Assembly (NCBI RefSeq): GCF_009429125.1
Contig: NZ_CP045529.1
Span: 1,612,001 to 1,676,000 of the forward strand
DNA length: 64,000 nucleotides
Direction of reading: 5' to 3'
Source: Luteimicrobium xylanilyticum
GTDB lineage: Bacteria > Actinomycetota > Actinomycetes > Actinomycetales > Cellulomonadaceae
Positions 24,299 through 34,400 of this stretch are shown piece after piece (positions within the stretch are counted from its first letter, which is position 1; each line of letters starts with the position of its first letter). The position numbers and the translations under genes are program-made. Under the pieces are notes generated by a model. That model was given only the letters and a program-made list of their open reading frames with translations, was not told the DNA's origin and did not search any database.

Positions 24299-27154
24299 AT
24301 GGCATCACGTACGCCCTCCTCTCGCAGCTCGTCCCGATCGAGCGGTTCGTCCGGCGGACGCCCGACGGCGACGCGTGCGACCGGCGCGCCCACGCGCGCC
24401 CGCACCGGCACGTCGTCGGGCCGTGCGTCGTCTTCGAAGTCGTCGTCGTCGCGCGGGACGTCCGGGGCCGCGGCCTCCAAGGGCGCGCCCAGGGGTCGCA
24501 CCACGGCTCGCCGCCCGGCGTCCCGTCAGCCGGCCTGGCCCGTGCGCGCCGTCCGCGGGACGTGGATGGGCATCGCGCACGGACTCGGCGGCATGACACG
24601 CGGGATCTCGCACGGCGCCAAGGACCTCGACCCCGCCCACCGCCGCGATGGCGTCGCGTTCTTCCTCGTGGCCCTCGCCGTGGTCGTCGCCGCGCGCGAG
24701 TGGTGGGGGATCGCCGGCGGTTTCGGCGACGGCGTGCACGCGGTCGTGGCCGGGACGTTCGGGGTGGTCGGCGTCGCGGTGCCCGTGCTGCTGCTCTGGC
24801 TCGCCGTCCGGCTCATGCGTCACCCGGAGCGGGCGCAGGCCAACGGCCGCGTCGCGATCGGGGTCACGTTCGTCGTCGTCGCTGTCTGCGCGCTCGTAGC
24901 CATCGCCGACGACCTCCCCGCTCCGCGCGACGGGTTCGCCGCCGTGCGGGACGCCGGTGGCGTCGTCGGCTACCTCCTCGCGACGCCCGTCGCGACCGCG
25001 CTCACGCCCTGGTTCGCCGTCCCGATCTTCGTGCTGCTCGGCCTGTTCGGGCTGCTCGTCGTGACCGCGACCCCGGTCCACGCGATCCCCGAGCGATTCC
25101 GCTCGGCGTACCACATGCTCACGGGTTCGCCGCGGGACGAGGAGGCCTGGGACCCCGACGGCGACGGCCTCGAGCTCGCCGACGGCGTGTCCCGCCACGA
25201 CGGGACCGACGACGACGCCCGTCCGGTCCGCAAGAAGTGCGAGACCCGGGCGCAGCGCAAGGAGCGTGAGCGCGAGGAGGCCGAGGAGACGGCGCGCCTG
25301 GCGGGGTACGCGGGCGACGAGGCGTTCGAGCAGGCGGCCGAGGTCGAGCGGACCCCCGAGCCCGCGAAGCGCCGGCGCGGCGCGGCCCGGCCTGCCGAGG
25401 CCGACCCGCACGACGCGCCGACCCAGGCGATCTCGGCGCTCGTGCCCGACGAGCCCGCCGAGGCCGCTCCGCCTCCTCCTCCGCCCGGCCCGCCGGCGTC
25501 CCGCGGGCCCGTGCCGAGGGGCGAGCAGCCCATGCTCGACGGCGAGACGGTCTACCTGCTGCCCAGCGAGGAGGTGCTCGTCAAGGGCGCGCCGCACAAG
25601 ACCCGCTCGGCCGCGAACGATCGCGTCGTCGAGTCGCTCACGGGCGTCTTCGAGCAGTTCGACGTCGACGCCCAGGTCACGGGCTTCACGCGCGGCCCCA
25701 CCGTGACCCGCTACGAGGTCGAGGTCGGCCCCAAGGTCAAGGTCGAGCGCATCACGTCGCTCTCCAACAACATCGCCTACGCCGTCGCCAGCGCCGACGT
25801 GCGGATCCTGTCGCCGATCCCGGGCAAGTCCGCGATCGGCATCGAGATCCCCAACACCGACCGCGAGACGGTCGTGCTCGGCGACGTCCTGCGCTCGAGC
25901 GCGGCTCGTCGCACCGAGCACCCCATGGTGATCGGTGTCGGCAAGGACGTCGAGGGCGGGTACGTCGTCGCGAACCTCGCGAAGATGCCGCACATCCTCG
26001 TCGCGGGCGCGACCGGAGCCGGCAAGTCGAGCTTCGTGAACTCGATGATCACGTCGATCCTCATGCGGGCCACGCCGGACCAGGTGCGGCTCGTGCTCGT
26101 CGACCCCAAGCGCGTCGAGCTGACGATCTACGAGGGCATCCCGCACCTCATCACCCCCATCATCACCAACCCGAAGAAGGCCGCTGAGGCTCTCGACTGG
26201 GTGGTGCGGGAGATGGACGCCCGCTACGACGACCTCGCCACGTTCGGGTACAAGCACATCGACGACTTCAACGCGGCCGTCCGGTCCGGCAAGGTCAAGC
26301 CGCTGCCGGGATCCGAGCGCAAGATCGCGCCCTACCCGTACCTGCTGGTCGTGGTCGACGAGCTCGCCGACCTCATGATGGTCGCCCCGCGCGACGTCGA
26401 GGCGTCGATCCAGCGCATCACGCAGCTCGCGCGAGCCGCGGGCATCCACCTGGTGCTCGCGACGCAGCGCCCGTCCGTCGACGTCGTCACCGGGCTCATC
26501 AAGGCCAACGTGCCGTCGCGCCTCGCGTTCGCCACCAGCTCGCTCGCCGACTCGCGGGTCGTCCTCGACCAGCCCGGCGCCGAGAAGCTGATCGGGCAGG
26601 GCGACGCGCTCTTCCTCCCCATGGGCTCCGCCAAGCCGATGCGCGTCCAGGGCGCGTGGGTGGGCGAGTCCGAGGTCCACGCCGTCGTCGAGCACGTCAA
26701 GACACAGCTCAAGCCCACCTATCGCGAGGACGTTACCGCTGCGGCCGCGTCCAAGAAGCAGGTCGACGAGGACATCGGTGACGACCTCGAGCTGCTGCTC
26801 CAGGCCGCCGAGCTCGTCGTCACCACCCAGTTCGGCTCGACGTCGATGCTGCAGCGCAAGCTGCGCGTCGGGTTCGCGAAGGCAGGACGGCTCATGGACC
26901 TGCTCGAGTCGCGCGAGATCGTCGGACCGTCCGAAGGGTCGAAGGCGCGCGAGGTCCTCGTCACGCCCGACGACCTGCCCGGGACGATCGCGATGCTGCG
27001 CGGCGAGCCCGCACCCGGCGGGGGCGTGTACGACCAGGCCGGAGAGGACGCCGTCGAGGCGTCGCGGCCGCCCGTCGCGCACGACTACGGCGACGGGGCG
27101 GACGACGCGTCCGACGACGACACCGACGCCTGGTCGCTGACCGGCCGAGGCTGA
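24299..27154 (+). CDS. ftsK: DNA translocase FtsK/SpoIIIE
   Basis: Hexameric ATP-driven pump that clears chromosome ends from the division septum. About 951 aa. A Ser/Arg-rich N-terminus precedes a membrane region of about four helices (residues 115-280). A charged, Pro-rich linker (APPPPPPGPPAS) leads to the motor. Walker A GATGAGKS is near residues 570-577, Walker B is LLVVVDELADLMM, and the C-terminal gamma winged helix (VVTTQFGSTSMLQRKLRVG) that reads KOPS-type sequences is present. ATG 24266 is an alternative 11 codons upstream, but the -10-like TAGCGT lies between the two. Confidence 0.95.
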   Translation: MASRTPSSRSSSRSSGSSGGRPTATRATGAPTRARTGTSSGRASSSKSSSSRGTSGAAASKGAPRGRTTARRPASRQPAWPVRAVRGTWMGIAHGLGGMTRGISHGAKDLDPAHRRDGVAFFLVALAVVVAAREWWGIAGGFGDGVHAVVAGTFGVVGVAVPVLLLWLAVRLMRHPERAQANGRVAIGVTFVVVAVCALVAIADDLPAPRDGFAAVRDAGGVVGYLLATPVATALTPWFAVPIFVLLGLFGLLVVTATPVHAIPERFRSAYHMLTGSPRDEEAWDPDGDGLELADGVSRHDGTDDDARPVRKKCETRAQRKEREREEAEETARLAGYAGDEAFEQAAEVERTPEPAKRRRGAARPAEADPHDAPTQAISALVPDEPAEAAPPPPPPGPPASRGPVPRGEQPMLDGETVYLLPSEEVLVKGAPHKTRSAANDRVVESLTGVFEQFDVDAQVTGFTRGPTVTRYEVEVGPKVKVERITSLSNNIAYAVASADVRILSPIPGKSAIGIEIPNTDRETVVLGDVLRSSAARRTEHPMVIGVGKDVEGGYVVANLAKMPHILVAGATGAGKSSFVNSMITSILMRATPDQVRLVLVDPKRVELTIYEGIPHLITPIITNPKKAAEALDWVVREMDARYDDLATFGYKHIDDFNAAVRSGKVKPLPGSERKIAPYPYLLVVVDELADLMMVAPRDVEASIQRITQLARAAGIHLVLATQRPSVDVVTGLIKANVPSRLAFATSSLADSRVVLDQPGAEKLIGQGDALFLPMGSAKPMRVQGAWVGESEVHAVVEHVKTQLKPTYREDVTAAAASKKQVDEDIGDDLELLLQAAELVVTTQFGSTSMLQRKLRVGFAKAGRLMDLLESREIVGPSEGSKAREVLVTPDDLPGTIAMLRGEPAPGGGVYDQAGEDAVEASRPPVAHDYGDGADDASDDDTDAWSLTGRG

Positions 27155-27464
27155 ACGCGTCCCGTCGCCGACGGTGACGTGGTCGGGTTCGCGGGCGGAC
27201 GCGGCGAGGTGACGCCCTTCACCACCTCCCCGCACCCGCCCGCCCGACGTGCGGCTCGCCGCGCTGACTCGGGGGCGGCGGCCGGTGCCGTGGTGCCGGG
27301 CGCCGTCTTCGGGAGGCCGAGCATGCGTTCCCACGCTCTCCGCAGCGCCGAGCATGCGAACACACCCCCGTTCGGCGCGCAGAACGGGGACGTTCGCATG
27401 GTCGGCGCGTTCGGGGGTGGCCGACCGCATGGTCGCCGCGGCGTCGCCGACGGCGGAGGCGTCC
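27155..27464. other. 310-bp gap between convergent ftsK and capA genes
   Basis: No credible gene. The right half holds several copies of a short motif, GCCGAGCATGCG (27316-27327 and 27347-27358), and inverted versions around 27392-27406 and 27420-27432. Short open frames here run across the repeats and have no ribosome binding site. Confidence 0.7.
27347..27406. repeat. Extragenic palindromic (REP-like) hairpin
   Basis: Outer arms GCCGAGCATGCGAAC (27347-27361) and GTTCGCATGGTCGGC (27392-27406) pair over 15 bp with one mismatch. Nested inside, CCCCGTTC (27366-27373) and GAACGGGG (27382-27389) form a second perfect 8-bp stem. An extra half-copy lies at 27316-27327. It sits between convergent genes and could act as a bidirectional terminator, or be a member of a dispersed chromosomal repeat family. 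Confidence 0.65.
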
Positions 27465-28799
27465 TCAGCCGGTTGAGGTGCTTGTCGAGGTCGAGATCTT
27501 CGGCGCCCCGGCGTGTGCGACGACCACGGGCGGTGCGCCGGTCGCCGTCGGGGGAGCGGTGCGTTCGGGCGCGGCCTTGCCGACGGCTTCCTTGACTCGG
27601 AAGAGCCGTGCGGCCAGCTCGGCGTGCGAGAGGTCGCCGACACCGCCCTTGCGGTTCAGGACGTCCGGGATCGCGTAGACGCGGTGCCCCCCGGTGCGGT
27701 CCACGGTGACGGGCGTCCACTCGAAGTCGGTGACCTTCGCCTTGCCGTGCGCCGGTGCAGTGACGGTGAGCGTGATGAGCAGGCCCGAGTCGGTCTGCGC
27801 GACGCAGCAGTCGGAGTCCTGGTTCGACAGCATGTTGCCCATCCCGTAGGCGACCCACATGCCCCGGCCTCCCACGCCGCCCGACAGCTTCACGACCGGT
27901 TGCGGGACGTGGGCGTGCGCCCCGAGGACCGCGTCGATCTGGCCCGACTTCGCGAGCGCCTTCATGACCTTCTTCTGGTCGGCGGTCGGGGTCGCGTCGT
28001 ACTCGGTGCCGTCGTGGATCGACGCCAGGACGATGTCGGCGCCGGCCTTGCGCGCCGCCTTGGCCTCGGCGACGAGCTTGGTGGTGTCGTTGCGTGCCAC
28101 GGCCCAGCCCTTGTCACCGACGTCGGCGATGCTGTTGAGCCCGAAGGTCGACGACAGGTGCGCGACCGTGATGGTCCGGCCGTCGCGCTGGAGACGGTAG
28201 AGCTGCGGGCTCGTGGCCTCCGTCTTCGTGCGGCCTGTCCCCGCATGTCCGAGGTGGTCGGCGTCGAACGTCGCGAGAGTCGCCGTCAGTCCGGCGAAAC
28301 CGCGGTCCATCGAATGGTTGGACGCCGTCGAGCAGCCGTCCCAGCCCTGTTCCGCGAGGTCCTTCACGAGCACCGCGGGTGCCCCGAAGCTCGGGTACGT
28401 GCTGATGGCCGTGCCGGGCGGTGCGACGGGAACCTCCATGTGGCACAGGGCGAGGTCGGCGCCCTCGACCCAGGCGTCGAGCCCGGACAGCTCTTTCGAG
28501 AAGTCGTAGGTGCCGGTGCCGGTCTTCGCGTCGGCGATCACGTCGTTGTGGGGCAGTACGTCCCCGGCCGCGACGATGGTGAACACGGCGTCCTGCGGGG
28601 TCGGCGTGGGCGTCGGAGTCGACGTGACCGTCGCCGACGGCGTCCGCGTGGGCGTCGGGAGGACCGCAGGGTCGTGGGTGCCGCCGCCGTGGGCGGAGAT
28701 AGCGAGGGTGACGAGGACGACGGTCGCCAGGAGGCCGACGGAGCCGGCGAGGAACCGCTGTCCGGTGCGAGAGGGGGCACGTCGCACATGTCGGGGCAC
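27465..28799 (-). CDS. CapA family protein (poly-gamma-glutamate capsule type)
   Basis: 444-aa membrane-anchored metallophosphoesterase-like protein. An N-terminal helix at about residues 14-36 and a Pro/Thr-rich spacer (PTPTRTPSATV, then TPTPTP) lead to the extracytoplasmic domain. Its motifs are AAGDVLPHNDV, STASNHSMDRGFAG, LASIHDGTEYD and LGAHAHVPQP, the metal-site pattern of CapA/PgsA proteins. There is a Ser/Thr-rich tail. GTG 28799 is 6 nt after TAGAGT (complement of 28806-28811). No other capsule genes are nearby, so a wall- or polymer-related role is only inferred. Confidence 0.9.
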   Translation of the reverse strand: MPRHVRRAPSRTGQRFLAGSVGLLATVVLVTLAISAHGGGTHDPAVLPTPTRTPSATVTSTPTPTPTPQDAVFTIVAAGDVLPHNDVIADAKTGTGTYDFSKELSGLDAWVEGADLALCHMEVPVAPPGTAISTYPSFGAPAVLVKDLAEQGWDGCSTASNHSMDRGFAGLTATLATFDADHLGHAGTGRTKTEATSPQLYRLQRDGRTITVAHLSSTFGLNSIADVGDKGWAVARNDTTKLVAEAKAARKAGADIVLASIHDGTEYDATPTADQKKVMKALAKSGQIDAVLGAHAHVPQPVVKLSGGVGGRGMWVAYGMGNMLSNQDSDCCVAQTDSGLLITLTVTAPAHGKAKVTDFEWTPVTVDRTGGHRVYAIPDVLNRKGGVGDLSHAELAARLFRVKEAVGKAAPERTAPPTATGAPPVVVAHAGAPKISTSTSTSTG

Positions 28800-28805
28800 C
28801 CGCAG

Positions 28806-28811
28806 ACTCTA
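28806..28811 (-). promoter_or_regulatory. capA-like gene -10 element (leaderless)
   Basis: TAGAGT on the minus strand, 6 nt before GTG 28799. Confidence 0.5.
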
Positions 28812-28876
28812 CCCGGGTGAATCACCCTGCTCCCAGCTGCCTCCGGACGCCGGCACGGCCGGAGGCTGCCCTCGCC

Positions 28877-28882
28877 TAGGCT
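28877..28882 (+). promoter_or_regulatory. pgsA -10 element (leaderless)
   Basis: TAGGCT, 6 nt before GTG 28889. Confidence 0.5.
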
Positions 28883-28888
28883 GTCGGG

Positions 28889-29482
28889 GTGAGCAACTCC
28901 GTCCGTGCGCAGTGGAACGTGGCGAACGCCATCACGGTCGTGCGGATCCTGCTGGTCCCGGTGTTCGTGCTGCTCCTCGTGACCGGCGGGTCCGGCGCCG
29001 ACGAGCGCCCGGGCTGGCGGTGGGCGGCGTTCGCGCTGTTCGGCGTCGCAGCGCTCACCGACCGGGTGGACGGCCAGATCGCTCGTGCGCGCGGTCTCGT
29101 CACGGAGCTCGGCAAGCTGCTCGACCCCATCGCCGACAAGGCCCTCATGGGCGGGGCGCTCGTGACCCTGTCGGTGCTCGGCGACGTGCCGTGGTGGGTC
29201 ACGGTCGTGATCCTGGTGCGCGAGGTCGGCATCACGGTCATGCGGTTCGTCGTGATCGACGAGGGCGTCATCCCCGCGTCGCGGGGCGGCAAGATCAAGA
29301 CGTTCGTGCAGACGGTGGCCATCGGTCTCTTCGTCGCGCCCCTCGACCACCTGCCGTACGCGGTCACGGTGGTGGCGTGGTGCTTCATGGTCGTCGCCCT
29401 GGTGCTCACCGTCGTCACGGGCGTCGACTACGTGGCGGGTGTCAGGCGGGCGCACCGTGATGCGCGCGGGAGCGCGGTGTGA
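28889..29482 (+). CDS. pgsA: CDP-diacylglycerol-glycerol-3-phosphate 3-phosphatidyltransferase-like
   Basis: 197-aa membrane enzyme of the CDP-alcohol phosphatidyltransferase family, making phosphatidylglycerol phosphate. The signature is present as DRVDGQIARARG, then LGKLLDPIADK, matching DG(x2)AR(x8)G(x3)D(x3)D. About five to six membrane helices follow. The order ftsK-pgsA-cinA-clgR is conserved in actinobacteria, which supports the PgsA assignment over other phosphatidyltransferases. Its stop overlaps cinA by 4 bases. Confidence 0.94.
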   Translation: MSNSVRAQWNVANAITVVRILLVPVFVLLLVTGGSGADERPGWRWAAFALFGVAALTDRVDGQIARARGLVTELGKLLDPIADKALMGGALVTLSVLGDVPWWVTVVILVREVGITVMRFVVIDEGVIPASRGGKIKTFVQTVAIGLFVAPLDHLPYAVTVVAWCFMVVALVLTVVTGVDYVAGVRRAHRDARGSAV

Positions 29483-29997
29483 GCGGCGGACCCGACGCCG
29501 CACGCGTCCTCGAGCTGTGCCGCGTGCGCGGCTGGACGCTCGGCGTCGCGGAGTCCCTCACGGGCGGTGGGCTGACCAGCGCGTTCGTGGAGATCCCCGG
29601 CGCGTCCCTCGTGCTCCGCGGCGGTGTCGTGGCGTACGCGACGGACCTCAAGGCCCGCCTGCTGGGCGTCGACGGCGAGCTGCTCGGCCGGCTGGGCCCG
29701 GTCGCCGGGCCGACGGCGCTCGCGATGGCCGCGGGCGTGCGCCGGGCGACCGGCTCGGACGTGGGCCTGGCGACGACGGGAGTCGCGGGGCCGGACCCCC
29801 AGGACGGGCACGAGCCCGGGCTCGTCTTCGTCGCGTTCGTCGCTCCCGGCGCGACCGTGGTGCGTGAGCTGCACCTCCACGGTGACCGTGCCGCCGTGCG
29901 GGCGGACGCGGCGGCGGCGGCGCTCACCCTCGCGCTCGACGTGCTTCGCGGGCCGCGGCACGGGGCCGGCGAGCCGGAGATTTCGCCCCTGGCGTAG
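29479..29997 (+). CDS. cinA: CinA C-terminal domain protein (nicotinamide-nucleotide amidase)
   Basis: 172 aa, only the amidohydrolase domain of CinA (PncC-like), which deamidates NMN to NaMN in relatives. Landmarks are [39 protein letters not shown] and [22 protein letters not shown]. The COG1058 N-terminal domain is absent, as is common in actinobacteria. Coupled to pgsA by GTGA overlap. clgR follows after 181 nt. Confidence 0.93.
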   Translation: MSGGPDAARVLELCRVRGWTLGVAESLTGGGLTSAFVEIPGASLVLRGGVVAYATDLKARLLGVDGELLGRLGPVAGPTALAMAAGVRRATGSDVGLATTGVAGPDPQDGHEPGLVFVAFVAPGATVVRELHLHGDRAAVRADAAAAALTLALDVLRGPRHGAGEPEISPLA

Positions 29998-30029
29998 CGG
30001 AGACCGGGGGAAATGCGTGAGCGCCTCGT

Positions 30030-30066
30030 GTTCGCGGAACAACGGACCAGCCCTGTGCGTTAGATT
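30030..30066 (+). promoter_or_regulatory. clgR promoter region
   Basis: TAGATT (30061-30066) is a plausible -10. The near-palindrome GTTCGCGGAAC (30030-30040) overlaps the expected -35 area and resembles half-sites reported for ClgR-type regulators, suggesting autoregulation. The match to an established consensus is only partial. Confidence 0.35.
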
Positions 30067-30178
30067 GACCGTGATCAGTAAAAGGCCGATGAGCAGCAAC
30101 AGGCCGAAGGGCCGTCCGGTCGCCCCGGTGAGCGTCATCTCCGGGTCGCACGGGCACCAGACGAGAGGGGGCCGCCAG

Positions 30179-30574
30179 ATGATCGTTCTCCGCCGTGAGA
30201 TCGGTGACGTCCTCCGCGACGTACGTCAGCGTCAGGGTCGAACCCTGCGTGAGGTCTCTTCCGACGCGCGAGTCTCGTTGGGATATCTCAGCGAGGTCGA
30301 GCGCGGCCAGAAGGAGGCCTCGTCCGAGCTCCTCGCGTCGATCTGCGACGCGCTCGACGTGCCCCTGTGGCTCGTGCTGCGCGAGGTCAGCGACCGCGTA
30401 GCCGTCGCCGAGGGCTTCTCCATCCCCGACACCGTCCCCGCGGACCTCACCATGTCCGCGCTCACGACGCCCGCCGGGCGCCCCGAGGCGCGCGACGACC
30501 TGGTCCGCGAGCTCCTGTCCGACGCCTCCCGTGCGTGCTACGGCGCGCCGGAGGACCTCGCCCCGGTCGGCTGA
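30179..30574 (+). CDS. clgR: ClgR-like XRE family regulator
   Basis: 131-aa helix-turn-helix activator. The Cro/CI HTH spans residues about 5-60 ([20 protein letters not shown], then [20 protein letters not shown]). Sequence and position downstream of pgsA-cinA match actinobacterial ClgR, which activates clp protease genes and some stress genes. ATG 30179 follows a purine-rich GAGAGGGGG; the frame is open far upstream but the HTH begins right after this ATG. Its 3' end overlaps the convergent nei gene by 37 bp. Regulation of recX by ClgR is known in some relatives but is not visible here. Confidence 0.9.
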   Translation: MIVLRREIGDVLRDVRQRQGRTLREVSSDARVSLGYLSEVERGQKEASSELLASICDALDVPLWLVLREVSDRVAVAEGFSIPDTVPADLTMSALTTPAGRPEARDDLVRELLSDASRACYGAPEDLAPVG

Positions 30575-31422
30575 CCGGGCGCCTGGCAGACCGGGCACCA
30601 GAACACCGGCCGCTCGTACGGCGGCCGGTTCGCGACCCCCACCTGGACGGCCGTGCCGCAGATGCGGCACGGCCGTCCTTCGCGTCCGTGGACGTACCGC
30701 TCCTGGAACTGAGGTCCGCTCGCGACGGCGTCGAGCTCGAGGCGGCGCGCGGTCAGCAGGAGGTCGCGGACGCCGTCGGGCCCGACGGCGCGTGCCGCGG
30801 TCCACGGCCACAGCCGGTGCGCGAACAGGGTCTCGGCCGTGTAGATGGTGCCGAGCCCGGCCACGCCGCGCTGGCTCAGCAGGAGCTCGGCGAGCGGCGC
30901 GCCGTCGGCAGCGTCGTGCTCGCGGCGGAAGCCGCCGGCGGCGTCGGCGGCGAGGATCCGCTCGGCGGCGACGTCCACGCCGGCCGGGCCGGAGGCGTCG
31001 TCGGAACCCGGCAGGGGCCGGTCGAAGCCGTCCGCCAGCAGGTCCGGCCCGAGGTCCCCCAGCAGCGTCCGCTCGTCGCGCGTCCGGACGACGTCGAGCA
31101 TGCCGAGGTCCGTCCCGACGCACGTCCAGGTCGCGTTCGCGAGCACCGCCCGGACGCGCGGGTTCCGGGCTCGTGCCTGCGGCGACCCGCTGCGGGCGAT
31201 CCGCCACGTCCCGTCCATGCGCAGGTGGGTGCGGAGCGTCCGGGCGTCGTCGAACCGGGTCAGCAGGTGCTTGCCGTACGCGGCGACCTCGAGCACCGTC
31301 CGTCCCACGAGGTCCACCTCGAACGCGGTCGGCCAGCGCAGCTCGGCCCGGTCGAGCTGGCGCCCACGCAGGGCGGCGTCGAGCCGGCGGGCCGTGAGCA
31401 GGACGACGTCACCCTCGGGCAC
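30538..31422 (-). CDS. nei: Fpg/Nei family DNA glycosylase (Nei2-like)
   Basis: Bifunctional glycosylase/AP lyase of base-excision repair. From GTG 31422 the protein starts [14 protein letters not shown], giving the catalytic Pro2 and Glu3. The H2TH region is near [18 protein letters not shown], and the zinc finger is CRICGTAVQ with FWCPVCQ near the end. 294 aa. The frame is open to 31491, but only this start yields the processed N-terminus needed for catalysis. It overlaps the lhr stop by 14 bases; nei-lhr pairing is conserved in actinobacteria and suggests a joint repair function. Confidence 0.93.
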   Translation of the reverse strand: MPEGDVVLLTARRLDAALRGRQLDRAELRWPTAFEVDLVGRTVLEVAAYGKHLLTRFDDARTLRTHLRMDGTWRIARSGSPQARARNPRVRAVLANATWTCVGTDLGMLDVVRTRDERTLLGDLGPDLLADGFDRPLPGSDDASGPAGVDVAAERILAADAAGGFRREHDAADGAPLAELLLSQRGVAGLGTIYTAETLFAHRLWPWTAARAVGPDGVRDLLLTARRLELDAVASGPQFQERYVHGREGRPCRICGTAVQVGVANRPPYERPVFWCPVCQAPGQPTGARSSGAP

Positions 31423-34400
31423 CGCGCCCCCGACCGGGTGACCGGCGCAAGCCGCCGGGCGTGGGCGAGAACCCTGCGGCGAGGAGCGCACGGGCCGCGG
31501 GGGTGGTGCCCGAGCCGGACGCGACGGCGTCGAGCGCCGGCGCGCCGTCGAGCCGGACGACGGTGAGCCGCCCGAGCCGGCCGTCGTCGGTCGCGGCGGC
31601 GAGCTCGCGGGCGGCCGACGCGAGCGCCGCGTCGTCGGACGTGAACGTGAGGACGGAGCGTCCGCCCCGCTCGACGTACGCGACGAGCGCGCCCCCGACG
31701 AGCACCACCACGGCCCCGGCCTTGCGCCCCGGCCGGGCGCCGGCCGCGCGCCGACCGCCGTCGGCGGGTTCGGCCGTCGTGGCCGCGATCGTGCCCGGCC
31801 ACGGGAGCGCTGCCCCGTACGGGTTCGCCGGGTCGGTCGCGGCCAGCAGCAACGACCGGGCCCGCTCCGGGTGGTCCGCGAAGCCCTCGAGGTCGTTCGC
31901 GTGCGCGCGCAGCGCGTCGACCGCGCCGGGGACCGCGAACTGCGAGCCCCCCAGGTGCTCGACGAAGTACCCCCGGCGCACGCGCCCGAGCGACTCCTGC
32001 TCCGCGAGCACCCGGTACACGCCCCGGAAATAGTCGACGACGCCTTCGGCGCTCGCGACGCCGCGGGTGAGGACGCCGTACCGGTCGAGCAGGACGGAGG
32101 CGAGCGCCGTCGTCCGGCGGGTCGGGTCGGGCTCGCGTGCCGGCAGTGCCGTCCATCGCCCTCCGCCGCCGCGCAGCTCGGCCGCGGCGGCCGCCCGCGC
32201 GCCGCCCGCTCGGCCGCCGAGCGTGCCGACGCCGAAGCCCCCGAGGCCCGCGCGCCGGACCGGGCGCGCGCGGCCGGCGGCCCGCGGAGCGCGGTGCGCG
32301 CCGCCCGCGGGGCCGAGGCGCGAGCGCAGCGCCGCGAGCCCGTCGTTGGTCACCCGCCCCGCCCAGACGAGGTCCCAGAGGGCCTCGAGCACTGCGGACT
32401 GCGGTGCCTCGGCGAGCTCGGCGACCCGCCCGAGGAACAGGCCGCCCGCGTGCTCGAGCACGTCCAGGACCGCGAGGTGCAGCGGAGTGCCGGCACCCGT
32501 CTCGGCGAGCGGTTCCGTCGCGGGCAGGGTGAGGTGCGCCGTCTCGGCGAGGTGCAGGCTCACGAGCCCGTCGCCGCCCCCCGACCCCGGCAGGGCGGCG
32601 TGCCCGCACCACAGGACCTCGCCCGACGTCGTCAGCTCGTCGAGCAGCGCGGGCCCGTAGTCCCGGACGCGCGCGGGCAGCACGAGCGTCTCGAGCGCCG
32701 ACGCCGGGACCGCGGCGCCCGAGAGCTGCTCGACGGCGCGCAGCAGGCCGTCGAGCCCGCGCAACGAGCCGTGTGCCCCGCTCGTCCCGGCGCCGCCCGT
32801 CACGCCCTGCCACGCGGGCAGGAACAGCCCGAGCGCCCGCCCCGGCACCGGCTCGACCTCGGCCCGCAGCGCGGCGAGCGAGCGACGCCGGAGGGTGCGC
32901 AGCACGTCAGCGTCGCAGAACTCGTCGCCGACCCCGCCCAGCGACGGCGGCCGCAGCCGTCCGCGCACGAGGGCGCCCGTCGCCGCGAGCCGGGTCAGCA
33001 CCTCGACGACGACCGCGCGTGCCAGCCCGTAGCGCGCCGCGACGTCACCGGCGGGGAAGGGCCCGTGCGTGCGTGCGTGGCGCCGCACCAGGTCGCCGAG
33101 CGGGTCCGGGACCGGTTCGAGGAAGACCTCGGGCAGCCCGACGGGCAGGGCGACGCCCAGTGCGTCGCGCAGCCGGGCGGCGTCCTCGACGACCGCCCAC
33201 TGGTCCTGCTCGCCGTCCGGCGCCCCGGCCACGCGGACCCGCATGATGCGACGCGCGGCCTCGAGCCCGGCCAGCCACGACGGCGTCTCCGTACGCCCGT
33301 CGGGCACGGTGCGCTCCACGAGCGCCGCCGTGGGGAGCGGCCCGAGGCGGCGCAGCACGTCCCACACCCCCTCGGCGTCCCTCGCCTGGCGGCCGGGCGC
33401 GAGCGCCTGGAGCTCGGCCTCCGTCCGTTCGACCTGCTCGGGGTCGAGGAGGTCCGCGAGCTGGCTGGTGCCGTCGCCGCCGAGCAGCTCGGACAGGAGC
33501 GCCGGGTCGAGCGCGAGCGCCGCCGCGCGCCGCTCCGCGAGCGGGGCGTCGCCGTCGTACAGGAACTGTGCCGTGTAGCCGAAGAGGAGGGACTGCGCGA
33601 ACGGCGACGGCGTCGGGGTGGTGACCTCGACGACGCGGACCCGCCGGCCCTGGACCGCGCGCATGAGGTCGGCGAGCGCCGCGGTGTCGAAGTCGTCCTG
33701 GAGGCACTCGCGCGCGGCCTCGAGGACGATCGGGAACTGCGGGTACCCCGACGCGACCGAGAGGAGCTGCGCCGAGCGCTGCCGCTGCTGCCACAACGGC
33801 TGGCGCTTGTCGGGCTGACGGCGCGGCAGCAGGAGCGCGCGGGCCGCCGCCTCCCGGAAGCGGGCCGCGAACAGCACCGAGCCGCCGAGGGCGTCACGGA
33901 CCTCCTCGACGACCTCGTCGGGCTCGAGCAGCAGGTCCTCGAGCGTGACGGCAGCACCCGCGGCGGGGCCGGACGACGCGCCGTCGTCGGGCCCGCCGAA
34001 CGTCACGTCGAGCCCGGTCACCGTCCCCTCGACGTCCGGCAGCCGCAGGACGATGCCGTCGTCGGAGTGCATCGCGGCGACGTCGACGCCCAGCCGCTCG
34101 CGCAGGCGCCGCGCCACCACGAGCGCCCAGGGCGCGTGCACGCGCGCCCCGAACGGGGAGTGCAGCACGACCCGCCAGTCGCCGAGCTCGTCGCGGAACC
34201 GCTCGACCACCACGGTCCGGTCGTCGGGCACGGCGCCCGTCGCGGTGCGCTGGTCGGCGAGGTACGCGAGGAGGTTGTCGGCGGCCCAGCCGTCGAGGCC
34301 GGCGTCGCGCAGGCGGGCGTGCGCCGCGGCGGGGTCGCCCGCCGCGGTCCCCGCGGTCTCGCGCACCCACGCGCCGATCGCCGCACCGAGCTCGGCGGGA

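Noticed and set aside
27179-27595. Short plus-strand frames in the ftsK-capA gap
   Set aside because: They cross the palindromic repeats and the end of the capA gene, with no ribosome binding site or -10, so they are probably not genes.
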